64,000 nt of DNA from an uncultured Pelagibacteraceae bacterium (GTDB taxonomy: Bacteria > Pseudomonadota > Alphaproteobacteria > Pelagibacterales > Pelagibacteraceae): positions 62,001 through 126,000 of the forward strand of contig CACHFP010000001.1 in the NCBI GenBank assembly GCA_902579115.1. The letters run 5' to 3'. Both the position numbers and the translations under genes were made by a program. Below, one piece after another: positions 35,836 through 45,547 of this stretch. The notes under the pieces are model-generated. The model saw only the letters and a program-made list of their open reading frames with translations, made no database searches and was not told the origin of the DNA. Within the stretch, counting starts at the first letter, position 1. Every line of letters starts with the position of its first letter.

Positions 35836-36416
35836 AAATTATTTTAGCTTCAAAGAGTGGAGTGCGAAAAAAAATTTTGGATGATAATAAAATTGCGTGT
35901 GAGGTAATCCCGTCAAATGTTGACGAAGATGAAGTAAAAAATTCTCTTATTTCCGAAGGTGCTGACCCATTGTTAATATCAAAAAATTTAGCAGAAATAA
36001 AATCAATAAAAGTTAGCAATAAAAACCCTGATAGACTTGTTTTGGGAGCAGATAGTGTTATCTCACTTGACAACAAATTAATTAACAAGCCAAAGACAAG
36101 AGAAGAAGCTCTAACAATTTTAAAAAAACTTAATAATTCTAAACATAACTTGATTAGTTCAGTTACTATTTCAAAAAATGGTGCTATGATTTGGAATCAT
36201 ACAGATATATCTGAGTTAAAAATGAAGAATTTATCAGAAAAAGAGATTTTAAATTATCTTTCAAAGATAGAAACAAAGACTCTTTTGTCTTATGGCGTTT
36301 ATCAAATTGAAGCTGAAGGCTTACATTTATTTGAGTATATAAAAGGAGATATCAACTCTATAATGGGTTTGCCTGTAAAAAATATTATAAATTATATTAA
36401 TCAGTTCGAAAAATGA
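35832..36416 (+). CDS. maf: Maf family nucleoside-triphosphate pyrophosphatase
   Basis: A 194-aa Maf/Ham1-fold house-cleaning pyrophosphatase that hydrolyses non-canonical or pyrimidine nucleoside triphosphates. It begins IILASKSGVRKKIL, a variant of the LASxSPRR motif (Val replaces Pro before Arg). LVLGADSVISLDNKLINKPKTREEA contains the catalytic Asp region. The start at 35832 sits in an ATGA overlap with ppsR; a longer frame from 35748 reads into ppsR and is not used. It overlaps aroE by 4 bp. Confidence 0.88.
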   Translation: MKIILASKSGVRKKILDDNKIACEVIPSNVDEDEVKNSLISEGADPLLISKNLAEIKSIKVSNKNPDRLVLGADSVISLDNKLINKPKTREEALTILKKLNNSKHNLISSVTISKNGAMIWNHTDISELKMKNLSEKEILNYLSKIETKTLLSYGVYQIEAEGLHLFEYIKGDINSIMGLPVKNIINYINQFEK

Positions 36417-37234
36417 CTAAAAAGTTTGGAATTATTGGAAACCCTATAGAACACTCACTATCACCAACACTTCATAATTATTGGTTTAAAAAATATAAAA
36501 TTGATGCAAATTATTCAATTATTAATGTTGGAGAAGATGATTTGTCAAAAGTTGTAGAAAAAATTAGAAAAAAAAACTTAAGCGGAATAAATATAACTCT
36601 ACCTTATAAACAAAAAATTGTACCTTTTTTAGACATACTTATTAATGATGCAGAAATAACAAGCTCAGTAAATACTTTATATCTTGATGATAAAGAAAAT
36701 ATTATAGGTGAAAATACTGATGTATTCGGTCTTCAAGCAGCATATTTGAAAGAATTAGAGAATGCATCGAATAAAAGAGCTTTAGTGATTGGTGCTGGAG
36801 GAGTTTCTCCTTCCGTCATTCTATCTTTGCAGAAATCAGGAATAGTAAATGTTTCAATTGTAAATAGAACTAAAGAAAGATGTTTATTTCTAAAAAAGAA
36901 ATTTAAAAATTTAAATATAATTGAGTGGAAAAATCTAAAAAATGAATTAGTCAATTTTGACATTATAATAAATGCCACAAGTTTAGGTTTAAAGAATGGA
37001 AAAGACTTTGATTTTGATTTCGATAACACTAAAGAGAACCTCATTTTTATTGATACAATTTATAATCCAGTAGAAACAAAAACTGTTAAGTTTTTAAAAA
37101 ATAAGAATATCAAAGTTTTTAATGGATTAGATATGTTTATATACCAAGGGCAAAAAGCATTTTACTTATGGAACAAAATTAATCCGGAAATTGATCAAAA
37201 ATTAATAGAATTATTAGTATCGAAATTAAAATAA
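36413..37234 (+). CDS. aroE: Shikimate dehydrogenase
   Basis: A 273-aa NADPH-dependent enzyme reducing 3-dehydroshikimate in aromatic amino acid synthesis. Motifs are GIIGNPIEHSLSPTLHNYW, GINITLPYKQKI with the catalytic Lys, GENTDVFGL with the Asp of the Lys-Asp pair, and the nucleotide loop IGAGGVSPSVI. It overlaps maf by 4 bp and coaE by 1 bp within the ppsR-maf-aroE-coaE-dnaQ run. Confidence 0.95.
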   Translation: MTKKFGIIGNPIEHSLSPTLHNYWFKKYKIDANYSIINVGEDDLSKVVEKIRKKNLSGINITLPYKQKIVPFLDILINDAEITSSVNTLYLDDKENIIGENTDVFGLQAAYLKELENASNKRALVIGAGGVSPSVILSLQKSGIVNVSIVNRTKERCLFLKKKFKNLNIIEWKNLKNELVNFDIIINATSLGLKNGKDFDFDFDNTKENLIFIDTIYNPVETKTVKFLKNKNIKVFNGLDMFIYQGQKAFYLWNKINPEIDQKLIELLVSKLK

Positions 37235-37797
37235 TGAAAATCGGCATAACAGGTTCTTTATCATCAGGTAAAACTACAGCTAGCAAAATTTTGTCTGCGA
37301 GAAGAGGGCCTCTTTTCAGTGCTGATAATGTTGTAAGAAAACTTTATCGTAACAAAAGTTTTGTTAATAATGTAAGAAAAAAATTCAAAATCCAAAAAAA
37401 AATAAGTATCCGAAAGGCTCTTAAAGATAAAATACTTAATAATAGTTTTATTTTAAAAAAACTCGAATTGTTGATTCATCCAGTAGTTAGAAAAGAAATG
37501 AGAAAATTTACTCAATCAAATAAGAAATCAAAATTTCTATTCTTTGAGATACCTCTTTTAGTTGAAAGCAAGTTAAAAAAATACTTTGATTTAACAATTT
37601 TTATAAAAGCAAGAAAAAATATCAGATTAAAAAGATTTAAGTCTAAGGGCGGAAACAGAAAGCTTTTTCAAAAACTAGATAATAGACAGTTAAGTGATGC
37701 GAAAAAACAAAAGTTTGCTGACTATGTGGTTGTTAATGAAAAAAATATTCATGTTCTAAAAAAAAATTTATTATATATATTAAAAAGGTATGAATGA
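37234..37797 (+). CDS. coaE: Dephospho-CoA kinase
   Basis: A 187-aa P-loop kinase phosphorylating dephospho-CoA, the last step of CoA synthesis. The Walker A motif is GITGSLSSGKTTAS (3-16), and FFEIPLLVESKLKKYFD is the substrate-binding segment. LSADNVVR-like (FSADNVVRKLY) corresponds to the usual DADxIxR. It overlaps aroE by 1 bp and dnaQ by 8 bp. It is slightly shorter than the usual ~200 aa. Confidence 0.92.
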   Translation: MKIGITGSLSSGKTTASKILSARRGPLFSADNVVRKLYRNKSFVNNVRKKFKIQKKISIRKALKDKILNNSFILKKLELLIHPVVRKEMRKFTQSNKKSKFLFFEIPLLVESKLKKYFDLTIFIKARKNIRLKRFKSKGGNRKLFQKLDNRQLSDAKKQKFADYVVVNEKNIHVLKKNLLYILKRYE

Positions 37798-38449
37798 AAT
37801 CTTTTTGGATACAGAAACGACTGGTTTATCTTTTAAAGATGGACATAAAATCGTTGAGATTGCTTGTATAGAAACAAAAGACCTAATACCGACTGGAAAT
37901 ATTTTTCATAAATTAATTAATCCTCAAAGAGATGTCTCAATTGATGCTTTTAAGGTGCATGGTTTTTCAAATGAATTTTTGAATGATAAAGATATTTTTG
38001 AAAAAATTGCACATGAATTTTTGTATTTTATTAAAGATAAAAAGATAATAATTCATAATGCACCTTTTGACTTGAGTTTTCTTAATGGTGAATTAAATTT
38101 AATAAATCAAAAGCCAATTAATACAAATTTTGTAATCGACTCTCTTGAAATTGCTAGAAATAAATACCCAGGCGTCTCAAATTCCCTAGACGCTTTATGT
38201 AAAAAATTTAACATAGATCTCTCAAGAAGAAAAAAGCATAATGCTTTATTGGATTGTGAATTGTTAAGAGAAGTATACATAAACCTTTTAGATGTAAAAG
38301 AACCAAAATTTAAATTAGCTCCTAGTTATGAAGAACAAAATAAATTTATAAATAATAATTATAATAAAAGAGTTGTTAAAATTTCTGATATCGAAATTAA
38401 TCTTCATAAAGATTTTCTAAAGAAAGAATTAAAAAAGAATTTTTATTGA
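37790..38449 (+). CDS. dnaQ: DNA polymerase III epsilon subunit (3'-5' exonuclease)
   Basis: A 219-aa proofreading exonuclease of the replicative polymerase. The DEDDh motifs are intact: LDTETTGL (Exo I, residues 5-12), NAPFDLSFL (Exo II), and KHNALLDCELL (Exo III) with the catalytic His. The C-terminal tail, which binds the alpha subunit in E. coli, is short. It overlaps coaE by 8 bp and convergent secB by 7 bp. Confidence 0.94.
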   Translation: MNEIFLDTETTGLSFKDGHKIVEIACIETKDLIPTGNIFHKLINPQRDVSIDAFKVHGFSNEFLNDKDIFEKIAHEFLYFIKDKKIIIHNAPFDLSFLNGELNLINQKPINTNFVIDSLEIARNKYPGVSNSLDALCKKFNIDLSRRKKHNALLDCELLREVYINLLDVKEPKFKLAPSYEEQNKFINNNYNKRVVKISDIEINLHKDFLKKELKKNFY

Positions 38450-38862
38450 AATTTTTTCATATTGTATAGTTTTTGAAAGTCAACAGTTTCATTTATTTTC
38501 ACCTCTCTAAAACCAGATCTTTCAAATAAGTAAATAAAAATTTGTCTAAGTTCACTGTAAATTTGTGTTGGCACTTCTACAAGAATAATTTTTTCTAACT
38601 CCTCTTTTTCAATTTTATTTGTATCAAGTTCAATAATTGCAGCATAAACTACTTCGGTATTAATTTTTTCGAGATTAGTATTAGTAGGCTGCAAATTAAT
38701 CGAAGTTAATACTTCGATAATATTCTCTTTTATTCGGCTGCTTTTTATATCGATATTAATTTTATAATTAGCGATATCCTTTGATAACAAAAAAAAAGTT
38801 TTTGGACTTGGAATGCTGAAGTTTAAATTTTTGATATATTTTCCGATAATTTTATAATTCAT
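38443..38862 (-). CDS. secB: Protein-export chaperone SecB
   Basis: A 139-aa cytosolic chaperone that holds unfolded preproteins for SecA. It shows the SecB arrangement KYIKNLNFSIPSPKTFF at the N terminus, followed by beta-strands and a C-terminal helical part with EVPTQIYSELRQIFIYLFERSGF. It is divergent in sequence; the usual LLEAPRLLFP segment is changed to LVEVPTQIYSEL. Location beside dnaQ and fxsA matches other alphaproteobacterial origins. It overlaps fxsA by 11 bp. Confidence 0.85.
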   Translation of the reverse strand: MNYKIIGKYIKNLNFSIPSPKTFFLLSKDIANYKINIDIKSSRIKENIIEVLTSINLQPTNTNLEKINTEVVYAAIIELDTNKIEKEELEKIILVEVPTQIYSELRQIFIYLFERSGFREVKINETVDFQKLYNMKKFQ

Positions 38863-39274
38863 CTTTATCCTTTTTTATTATTTCACCATCTATAGTCCTA
38901 TTTTCTTTATTTGACTCTCTAATAACTGTTTTTTTTCTTATGGCTAATTTAAAAATTGCATTTCTTGTAAGAGGAATTAGTAATAGAAAACCAAATAGAT
39001 CTGTAATAAAGCCTGGTATGATTAACAACAAGGCTGCAAATGCAATTGAAGCACCTGATATTAACTCGTTAATAGGTGCTTTGTTTTGATATAAGTTTAA
39101 AATTCCTGACCTTAAAGTCTGTATGCCTTGTATTCTAGCGTAATATATACCTATGATAGCAGTCAGGAAAATTAGAGATATCGTGTTAAGCGCCCCAATT
39201 TCGTCCCCAATTTTAATCATCAAGAATATCTCTAAAGCCGGTAAACCTATAAATATTAGGAAAAATGTGTTCAT
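38852..39274 (-). CDS. fxsA: FxsA family membrane protein
   Basis: A 140-aa inner-membrane protein with four hydrophobic segments. IFLMIKIGDEIGALNTISLIFLTAIIGIYYARIQGIQTL and LLLIPGFITDLFGFLLLIPLTR are hallmark FxsA sequences. FxsA was named for suppressing F-plasmid exclusion of T7; its cellular role is unknown. It overlaps secB by 11 bp, and its start is divergent from the Tim44-like gene, a pairing common in alphaproteobacteria. Confidence 0.9.
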   Translation of the reverse strand: MNTFFLIFIGLPALEIFLMIKIGDEIGALNTISLIFLTAIIGIYYARIQGIQTLRSGILNLYQNKAPINELISGASIAFAALLLIIPGFITDLFGFLLLIPLTRNAIFKLAIRKKTVIRESNKENRTIDGEIIKKDKDEL

Positions 39275-39318
39275 TTGTCTGATACAAAATTATATTATTC
39301 ATGTATATTTATCAAATT

Positions 39319-39921
39319 ATGAGTAACAGTTTTGGCTATTTAGATATAATTTTACTTGGAATGATTGCAGGGTTTATTATCCTGAGATTGAGAAGTATTT
39401 TAGGAAGAAAAACTGGTCATGAGTCTAAAGTATACCCAAGTTTTGCCGAAAAGAAATTTAGTATGCCTCAACAGGAAACTAAACCTGTAGATCAAAATTT
39501 AGAAGTTTTAGAGGGAAAAGATAAAAAAGAGTTTTTAAAAGGTGCAGAAATAGCTTACGAAAGTATTCTCACATCTTTCGCAAATGGTGATTTGATTAAA
39601 TTAAAAGCCTTGTTATCTGCGAATATGTTTTCAAATTTTTCCGAGGCTATAAAAGTTAGAAACAAAGATAATATAAAATCAGATTTCACTTTTATTGGTG
39701 TTAAAGAATCGTCAGTTGAGAAATATGAAAAAATAAAAGATAATTTGTTTGCTACAGTGAAATTTGTTGCAGAGGTAATTTCAGTTAAAAAAGATAAAGA
39801 TAATAAAATTATAGAGGGAAATCCTGATAAAATTAAATTTGTAACGGATAGTTGGAAATTCACAAAAAATATAAATAATAAGAGTCCTAATTGGTATTTA
39901 TCTGAAATCATAAGCAAGTGA
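39319..39921 (+). CDS. Tim44/TimA domain-containing protein
   Basis: A 200-aa protein with one N-terminal membrane helix (GYLDIILLGMIAGFIILRLRSILG), a short linker and a C-terminal Tim44-like domain (FLKGAEIAYESILTSFANGDLIKLKALLSANMFSNF). Bacterial TimA-type proteins are membrane-linked and of unclear role; the domain is related to the mitochondrial import factor Tim44. The start at 39319 gives MSNSFGYLD, as in relatives; an ATG at 39301 is a less likely alternative. It overlaps the Smr gene by 4 bp. Confidence 0.88.
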   Translation: MSNSFGYLDIILLGMIAGFIILRLRSILGRKTGHESKVYPSFAEKKFSMPQQETKPVDQNLEVLEGKDKKEFLKGAEIAYESILTSFANGDLIKLKALLSANMFSNFSEAIKVRNKDNIKSDFTFIGVKESSVEKYEKIKDNLFATVKFVAEVISVKKDKDNKIIEGNPDKIKFVTDSWKFTKNINNKSPNWYLSEIISK

Positions 39922-40337
39922 TTAAAAAAAAGGATCTTTCTCAGGAAGATAAAAAAACTTGGGAAGAATACGTTAATAATCCTTCAGATGTTTATGATAA
40001 GGAAAATAATCATTTCAGAAATAATTTAAGAAGAGGCAGATTCAAATTTGATTTACATGGTTTTACCTTAGATAATGCTAATAAAAAAGTTAAAGAAATA
40101 ATATTTCTTTGTGTAAAAAAAAAATACGAAGAAATTCTTTTTATCACCGGGAAAGGGATTCATTCATCAGTAGGCGAAGATGTTTATGCATCGAAGGATT
40201 TTAATAAATTAAAGTTTTCTGTGCCGGAATTTATTAAATCAGATAATGAATTAAATAAATTGATAATATCAATCAAAACTGCTGAGACAAAAAATGGTGG
40301 AGAGGGTGCAATTATTATAAAACTAAAGGATTTATAA
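39918..40337 (+). CDS. Smr/MutS2 domain protein
   Basis: A 139-aa protein dominated by an Smr domain: [21 protein letters not shown] with the conserved Asp-Leu-His-Gly, [12 protein letters not shown] and [11 protein letters not shown] near the end. Stand-alone Smr proteins are possible nucleases; targets are unknown. It starts at GTG in a GTGA overlap with the Tim44-like gene. Its stop overlaps the convergent hslU stop by 6 bp. Confidence 0.88.
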   Translation: MIKKKDLSQEDKKTWEEYVNNPSDVYDKENNHFRNNLRRGRFKFDLHGFTLDNANKKVKEIIFLCVKKKYEEILFITGKGIHSSVGEDVYASKDFNKLKFSVPEFIKSDNELNKLIISIKTAETKNGGEGAIIIKLKDL

Positions 40338-41708
40338 AATAAATTTGGAAAGGTCTGTGTCTTTTACTAGATTTCCCAAATTATTTTGAACAAAAGCTTT
40401 ATCTACAGTAATTGTTTCTCCTGCTTTGTCTGTGGCATTAAAACTAATATCATCTAAAACTTTTTCTATAATTGTATGAAGTCTTCTAGCTCCAATATTT
40501 TCAACAGATGAATTTACTTCTGCTGATATTTTTGCAAGCATATCTATACCGTCTTCTGAAAATTCCAAGTTTACATCCTCTGTTTTCAGTAAAGCTTTGT
40601 ACTGTTTAATTAAACTATTATCTGGCTCTTTTAAGATTCTTTTGAAATCATCCTCATTTAAAGCATTTAACTCAACTCTGATTGGCAACCTTCCTTGTAA
40701 TTCTGGTAAAAGATCAGATGGCTTAGCCAATTGGAAAGCTCCTGAAGCAATAAATAAAATATGATCTGTTTTTATGGGGCCGTGTTTTGTGCTAACAGTT
40801 GTTCCTTCGATTAGAGGCAACAAATCTCTTTGAACCCCTTCTCTTGAAACGTCTCCACCAACCCTATCACTTCTTGCTGAAACTTTATCAATCTCATCTA
40901 AAAAAACTATTCCATTCTCCTCAGTTGCTTTCTTTGCCTCTTTTATAATTTTATCTTCTTCAATCATTTTATCTGATTCTTGGGCAACTAATATTCCATG
41001 AGATTCTTTTACGGTCATCTTTTTCTTTCTACCTTTTTTGCCTCCCATTGATTTACCTAAAATATCCCCAAGGTTAACCATTCCAACGTTTCCACCCGGC
41101 ATACCGGGTATTTCAAAGCTTTGAATTCCAGACGATGTATCCTGAACTTCTATTTCAATCTCATTGTTATCTAGGTCACCGTTTCTTAATCTTTTTCTAA
41201 AACTTTCTCTGGTTGCTACGCTTGCTTTGTTTCCGACCAGCGCATCTAAAACTTTTTCCTCTGCTTTTAACTCAGCTTTAGCTTTTACTTCTTTTCTTTT
41301 CCTTTCTCTCTCCATTGCAATTGCAATCTCGATTAAATCTCTAACTATTTGTTCTACATCTCTTCCAACATACCCAACTTCTGTGAATCTTGTTGCTTCT
41401 ACTTTAATAAAAGGAGCCTCAGCTAATTTGGAAAGTCTTCTTGAGATCTCCGTCTTACCAACGCCTGTCGGCCCTATCATAAGAATATTTTTTGGCAAAA
41501 CTTCATCTCTCATTTCATCTGTTAAAGCTTGTCTTCGCCACCTGTTTCTCAAAGCTACAGCCACAGCTTTTTTAGCTTCTTTTTGTCCGATAACATATCT
41601 ATCTAGTTCAGAAACTATTTCTCTAGGTGATAACGCACTTACTTTTGAGCTGCTATTCTTAGAACCTTTTACAAGTTTCAAATTTGTTTCTTTTTTTGAT
41701 TTAGACAT
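40332..41708 (-). CDS. hslU: ATP-dependent protease ATPase subunit HslU
   Basis: A 458-aa AAA+ unfoldase of the HslUV protease. The N domain has [35 protein letters not shown], Walker A is [11 protein letters not shown], the pore motif is GYVGRD, and Walker B is IVFLDEIDK. The inserted I domain lies between about 120 and 240. It is co-transcribed with hslV, with a 1-bp overlap. Confidence 0.97.
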   Translation of the reverse strand: MSKSKKETNLKLVKGSKNSSSKVSALSPREIVSELDRYVIGQKEAKKAVAVALRNRWRRQALTDEMRDEVLPKNILMIGPTGVGKTEISRRLSKLAEAPFIKVEATRFTEVGYVGRDVEQIVRDLIEIAIAMERERKRKEVKAKAELKAEEKVLDALVGNKASVATRESFRKRLRNGDLDNNEIEIEVQDTSSGIQSFEIPGMPGGNVGMVNLGDILGKSMGGKKGRKKKMTVKESHGILVAQESDKMIEEDKIIKEAKKATEENGIVFLDEIDKVSARSDRVGGDVSREGVQRDLLPLIEGTTVSTKHGPIKTDHILFIASGAFQLAKPSDLLPELQGRLPIRVELNALNEDDFKRILKEPDNSLIKQYKALLKTEDVNLEFSEDGIDMLAKISAEVNSSVENIGARRLHTIIEKVLDDISFNATDKAGETITVDKAFVQNNLGNLVKDTDLSKFIL

Positions 41709-42247
41709 TAAATTTTCTCCATAGAAATATTATTATTTGTAAACACACATATTTCTGAAGCAACTTTAAGGGCTTTTTTTGCTATATCTTCCGCTTTCAT
41801 ATCTGTTTCAATCAATACTTTAGCTGCTGCAAGTGCATAATTACCGCCTGATCCAATTCCTATAATTCCATCTTCAGGTTCAAGAACGTCACCAGTACCT
41901 GATATAATAAAACTATGATCTTTATCTGCAACTGCCATAAGCGCCTCTAACCTTCTTAAAAATTTATCACTTCTCCAGTCTTTAGCTAATTCTACCGCCG
42001 CTCTTTGTAAATTTCCTGCATGTTTTTCAAGTTTTGCCTCAAGCCTCTCAAATAAAGTTAAGGCGTCCGCCGTTGATCCTGCGAATCCTGCTATTACTCC
42101 TCTAGTTTCAATTTTTCTAACTTTTTTTGCCTTACTCTTTAAAACAGTATTACCTAGACTCACTTGTCCATCTCCCGCGACTATTGTCTCCCCTCCTTTT
42201 CTTAGGAGTACAATTGTTGTCCCATGCCACTTTTCAGCTGTATTCAT
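41708..42247 (-). CDS. hslV: ATP-dependent protease peptidase subunit HslV
   Basis: A 179-aa proteasome-like threonine peptidase. The catalytic Thr is T10 or T11 in [13 protein letters not shown], so the first nine residues (MNTAEKWHG) form a short propeptide unlike E. coli, where Met alone precedes Thr. [21 protein letters not shown] and [15 protein letters not shown] are typical. It forms the proteolytic core with HslU. The divergent hisB start is 95 bp away. Confidence 0.96.
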   Translation of the reverse strand: MNTAEKWHGTTIVLLRKGGETIVAGDGQVSLGNTVLKSKAKKVRKIETRGVIAGFAGSTADALTLFERLEAKLEKHAGNLQRAAVELAKDWRSDKFLRRLEALMAVADKDHSFIISGTGDVLEPEDGIIGIGSGGNYALAAAKVLIETDMKAEDIAKKALKVASEICVFTNNNISMEKI

Positions 42248-42342
42248 ATTGCTATATGTGGAGATTAATTTTAAATCTTCAATAGTGATTTATTGATAAA
42301 ATAGTTATTTAAATATATATCAAAGATAAATCGGCTTAGTTT

Positions 42343-42933
42343 ATGAAAAGAAAAGCGAAAATCATTAGAAAAACAAAAGAAACTAACATTTCTGTCGCGG
42401 TCAATTTAGATGGCAAAGGAAAATACAAAATTAAAACAGGAATAGGTTTTTTAGACCATATGTTAGAGCAATTATCTAAACATTCTTTAATAGATATTGA
42501 GGTAAAAGCTAAAGGCGATACACACATTGATTTACATCACACAACAGAAGATACAGGTATTGCAATTGGTGAGGCTATAAAGAAAGCTGCAGGAAACAGA
42601 AAAGGAATTACCAGATATGCTTCAACAATGATACCAATGGATGAAACTCTAAGCCGGGTTTCAATTGATGTTTCTAATCGACCATATTTAATATGGAAAG
42701 TAAATTTACCTGTAGAAAAACTAGGTGAAATGGATTCAGAATTATTTAAAGAGTGGTTCCAAGCTTTTTCCCAGTCAGCGGGTGTCACGCTGCATGTTGA
42801 AAATATTTATGGTGAAAATAGTCATCACAAAATTGAGTCATGCTATAAAGGTTTAGCCAGATCTTTAAAAGATGCTTTAGCGATTGATAAAAGGATAAAA
42901 AATTCAATACCTTCGACAAAAGGCTCTATTTAA
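42343..42933 (+). CDS. hisB: Imidazoleglycerol-phosphate dehydratase
   Basis: A 196-aa monofunctional HisB, the sixth step of histidine synthesis. Its Mn-binding His motifs are intact: [28 protein letters not shown] and [18 protein letters not shown]. It is the first gene of hisB-hisA-hisF-hisE. The next gene, hisA, follows by 4 bp, so hisH, usually between the two in alphaproteobacteria, is absent here. Confidence 0.95.
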   Translation: MKRKAKIIRKTKETNISVAVNLDGKGKYKIKTGIGFLDHMLEQLSKHSLIDIEVKAKGDTHIDLHHTTEDTGIAIGEAIKKAAGNRKGITRYASTMIPMDETLSRVSIDVSNRPYLIWKVNLPVEKLGEMDSELFKEWFQAFSQSAGVTLHVENIYGENSHHKIESCYKGLARSLKDALAIDKRIKNSIPSTKGSI

Positions 42934-42937
42934 AATA

Positions 42938-43663
42938 GTGAAAATTTTCCCAGCTATAGATATTAAAGATAATAAATGTGTGAGATTAATAAAAGGAAAC
43001 TTTGATAACAAAATCGAATATGAAATTTCACCAATTGATCAAGCAACAAAATATAGAGAATATGGATTTAAAAATTTACACATTGTTGATCTGGATGGAG
43101 CTTTAACAGGTAAAACAATTAATTTGGATATTATTAAAGAAATAATAATCAAAAACGATTTTAAAGTTGAAGTAGGCGGAGGTGTGAGAAATACAGATAG
43201 TATTAATCAATACATTGATGCAGGGGTAGATAAAGTGATTTTGGGGAGTGGTGCAATAAAGAATAAAGAATTTTTAAAAGAAGCATGTGAAAAGTTTCAA
43301 AATAAAATTGCTTTAGGATTAGATGCAAAGGACGGTAATCTTTCCGTGTCTGGATGGAAAGAAAATCTGAATATCAAAATTATTGATTTTTTAAAAGAGG
43401 TGAATGATTTTGGTATTAGCAGGATAATTTATACTGACATAAATAAAGATGGGATGAAAACAAGTCCCAATTTTGAAGAAACTCAAAATATTGCTAAGAT
43501 TTCTAATTGCCCTGTTGTTATTTCTGGTGGAGTTTCCTCAATAAACGATATTAGGAAAGCAAAAAGTTTAAATCATAAGAATATCGAAGGTATTATAGTT
43601 GGTAAGGCTATCTATGATGGAGATATCAAACTTGATCAATTAGCAAAGGAAATTAATGCTTAA
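42938..43663 (+). CDS. hisA: Phosphoribosylformimino-5-aminoimidazole carboxamide ribotide isomerase
   Basis: A 241-aa TIM-barrel isomerase (ProFAR to PRFAR). Phosphate-binding motifs [10 protein letters not shown] and VVISGGVSS and catalytic Asp in [17 protein letters not shown] and [11 protein letters not shown] identify HisA. It starts at GTG, 4 bp after hisB, and overlaps hisF by 8 bp. Confidence 0.94.
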   Translation: MKIFPAIDIKDNKCVRLIKGNFDNKIEYEISPIDQATKYREYGFKNLHIVDLDGALTGKTINLDIIKEIIIKNDFKVEVGGGVRNTDSINQYIDAGVDKVILGSGAIKNKEFLKEACEKFQNKIALGLDAKDGNLSVSGWKENLNIKIIDFLKEVNDFGISRIIYTDINKDGMKTSPNFEETQNIAKISNCPVVISGGVSSINDIRKAKSLNHKNIEGIIVGKAIYDGDIKLDQLAKEINA

Positions 43664-44414
43664 AGTAAGAATTATTCCGTGTTTGGATGTAGACAATGGA
43701 AGAGTTGTTAAAGGAATTAATTTCGTAAAACTTAAAGATGCAGGGGATCCAGTTGAGCAAGCAAAAATTTATAGTGAAAATGGAGCTGATGAAATATGTT
43801 TCTTGGATATCACTGCATCAAGTGACAATAGAAACACAATGTTGGAAATAGTAAAAAAAACAGCAGAAAAATCATTTGTGCCACTCACAGTTGGAGGGGG
43901 TGTACGATCTTTGGAAAATGTTAGAGACCTTTTATTTGCTGGTGCAGATAAAGTCTCAATTAACACTGCTGCTGTTAAAGATATTAGTTTTGTAACGAAA
44001 GCCTCAAATAAATTTGGCTCACAATGTATTGTTGTGGCGATAGATGCTAAGAAAACTTCTGAAAATAAATGGGAAGTATTTACTCATGGAGGTAGAAATA
44101 AAACAAACATAGACGCCATCGAATTTGCAAAAAAAGTTGAATTATGTGGAGCAGGTGAAATTTTACTAACTTCAATGGATAGAGATGGTACGAAAACTGG
44201 ATATGATTTAGATCTCCTAAAAAACATAACAAAAAATGCTAATATTCCAGTCATTGCGTCAGGCGGTGTAGGAAATCTCGATCATTTGCATGATGGTATA
44301 GTTAAAGGTGGAGCAAGCGCAGTTCTAGCAGCTTCGATCTTTCACTTTGGAGAATACAAAATTAAAGAGGTTAAAGAATATTTGAATTCTAAGAATGTAT
44401 CGGTAAGGTTATGA
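43656..44414 (+). CDS. hisF: Imidazole glycerol phosphate synthase cyclase subunit HisF
   Basis: A 252-aa TIM barrel that combines PRFAR with ammonia to give imidazole-glycerol phosphate and AICAR. The catalytic Asp residues are in [14 protein letters not shown] and [15 protein letters not shown], and [11 protein letters not shown] and VIASGGVGN bind phosphate. Its ammonia normally comes from HisH, which is not encoded nearby. It overlaps hisA by 8 bp and is followed by hisE after 1 bp. Confidence 0.96.
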   Translation: MLKVRIIPCLDVDNGRVVKGINFVKLKDAGDPVEQAKIYSENGADEICFLDITASSDNRNTMLEIVKKTAEKSFVPLTVGGGVRSLENVRDLLFAGADKVSINTAAVKDISFVTKASNKFGSQCIVVAIDAKKTSENKWEVFTHGGRNKTNIDAIEFAKKVELCGAGEILLTSMDRDGTKTGYDLDLLKNITKNANIPVIASGGVGNLDHLHDGIVKGGASAVLAASIFHFGEYKIKEVKEYLNSKNVSVRL

Positions 44415-44415
44415 G

Positions 44416-44688
44416 ATGTTTGAAAATTTAGAAGAGTTAATTAAAACAATCAGAGAGAGAAGAGGATCTACCCCTGAATATTCATACACAAATAAACTCC
44501 TTAATGATAAAAAACTTAGTGTTTCTAAAGTAAAAGAGGAAATAGGCGAGTTAATAGAATCTGTGGAAAAAAATTCAAATAAGATACATGAAGCTGCAGA
44601 TGTGATTTATCATTTGATGGTTTTCTTAGAGGCTAATAATATAAAGATTGAAGATGTGATGAGCGAACTTAAGAAAAGACAGAAATGA
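44416..44688 (+). CDS. hisE: Phosphoribosyl-ATP pyrophosphatase
   Basis: A 90-aa all-helical MazG-like enzyme for the second step of histidine synthesis. KVKEEIGELIESV and EAADVIYHLMVFLEA carry the acidic metal-binding residues. The monofunctional form fits the alphaproteobacterial his layout. It overlaps the HIT gene by 4 bp. Confidence 0.93.
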   Translation: MFENLEELIKTIRERRGSTPEYSYTNKLLNDKKLSVSKVKEEIGELIESVEKNSNKIHEAADVIYHLMVFLEANNIKIEDVMSELKKRQK

Positions 44689-45041
44689 TTTACGATAAAA
44701 ATAACATATTTGCTAAAATTCTAAGGGGAGAAATCCCGTGTAAAAAAGTTTACGAAAATGAACATGTTTTAGCTTTTCATGACATCAATCCTCAAAAGAA
44801 AGTTCATGTTTTAGTAATTCCTAAAGGTGAATACATAGATCTTAATGATTTCAACAGCAAAGCTTCAGATAAAGAGATTGTAGAGTTAAACAAAGCAGTA
44901 ACGCACGTTGCAAACTTAATGGGTGCAAAAGATAAAGGATATCGGGCTTTAACTAATGTTGGCAGCGATGGTGGGCAGGAGGTCCCTCACTTACACTTCC
45001 ATATATTTGCAGGTGAAAAGATCGGAAAGATGGTCAGCTAA
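44685..45041 (+). CDS. HIT family (HinT-like) protein
   Basis: A 118-aa nucleotide hydrolase/transferase of the histidine-triad superfamily. NNIFAKILRGEIPCKKVYEN and the triad region EVPHLHFHIFAGEKIG (His-x-His-x-His) are clear. HinT proteins hydrolyse purine phosphoramidates. It is coupled to hisE (4-bp overlap) and the GNAT gene (1-bp overlap), the gene order hisE-hinT often seen in alphaproteobacteria. Confidence 0.92.
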   Translation: MIYDKNNIFAKILRGEIPCKKVYENEHVLAFHDINPQKKVHVLVIPKGEYIDLNDFNSKASDKEIVELNKAVTHVANLMGAKDKGYRALTNVGSDGGQEVPHLHFHIFAGEKIGKMVS

Positions 45042-45547
45042 TGGTATCAAGAGTGAAAAGATATTTCTTAGAAATAAAAGATTTTTCAAAAACAGTTGAT
45101 TTGAATCTTCCAGAAAACTTTCAAATTATTTTGGATGATAAAGATAATTTTCACTTAAACAAATTTTTCTACAAACAAATAGGCGTAGATCATTACTGGA
45201 GAGACAGATTACTTTGGTCTGATAGCGAATGGGTAAAGTATGTTACGAATAAAAATTTAGAGACTCATGTTCTTAAAAAAGGTGAAGATCTTGTAGGATA
45301 TTACGAACAAGAATATCATCCCCGATCAAATGAAGTAGAGCTGATTAATCTAGGAGTATTAAAAGAATTTAGAGGTCTGAAGCTTGGTTCAACACTTGTA
45401 AATCATGCAATCGCAAGTGCATCAAGAAAAAATCCTGAAAGAATGTGGGTTCATACTTGCAGTTTAGACCACAAACACGCATTACAAAATTATAAATCTA
45501 AAGGTTTTGAAATTTTCAAAGAGGAAGAAATTGATTTTGTAGCTTAG
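45041..45547 (+). CDS. GNAT family N-acetyltransferase
   Basis: A 168-aa acetyltransferase-like protein. VELINLGVLKEFRGLKLGSTLVNHAI (about 105-130) matches the GNAT acetyl-CoA-binding R/Q-x-x-G-x-G/A region, with RGLKLGS as the loop. LQNYKSKGFEIFKEEE is the usual C-terminal strand-helix. Its substrate is unknown. It is last in the his-HIT cluster and overlaps the convergent lolA stop by 4 bp. Confidence 0.85.
   Translation: MVSRVKRYFLEIKDFSKTVDLNLPENFQIILDDKDNFHLNKFFYKQIGVDHYWRDRLLWSDSEWVKYVTNKNLETHVLKKGEDLVGYYEQEYHPRSNEVELINLGVLKEFRGLKLGSTLVNHAIASASRKNPERMWVHTCSLDHKHALQNYKSKGFEIFKEEEIDFVA

Noticed and set aside
41164-41724. A 186-codon open frame on the plus strand within hslU
   Set aside because: It lies antisense to a clear HslU with all motifs; its product is Ser/Leu-rich without any domain. 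It is a frame shadow.
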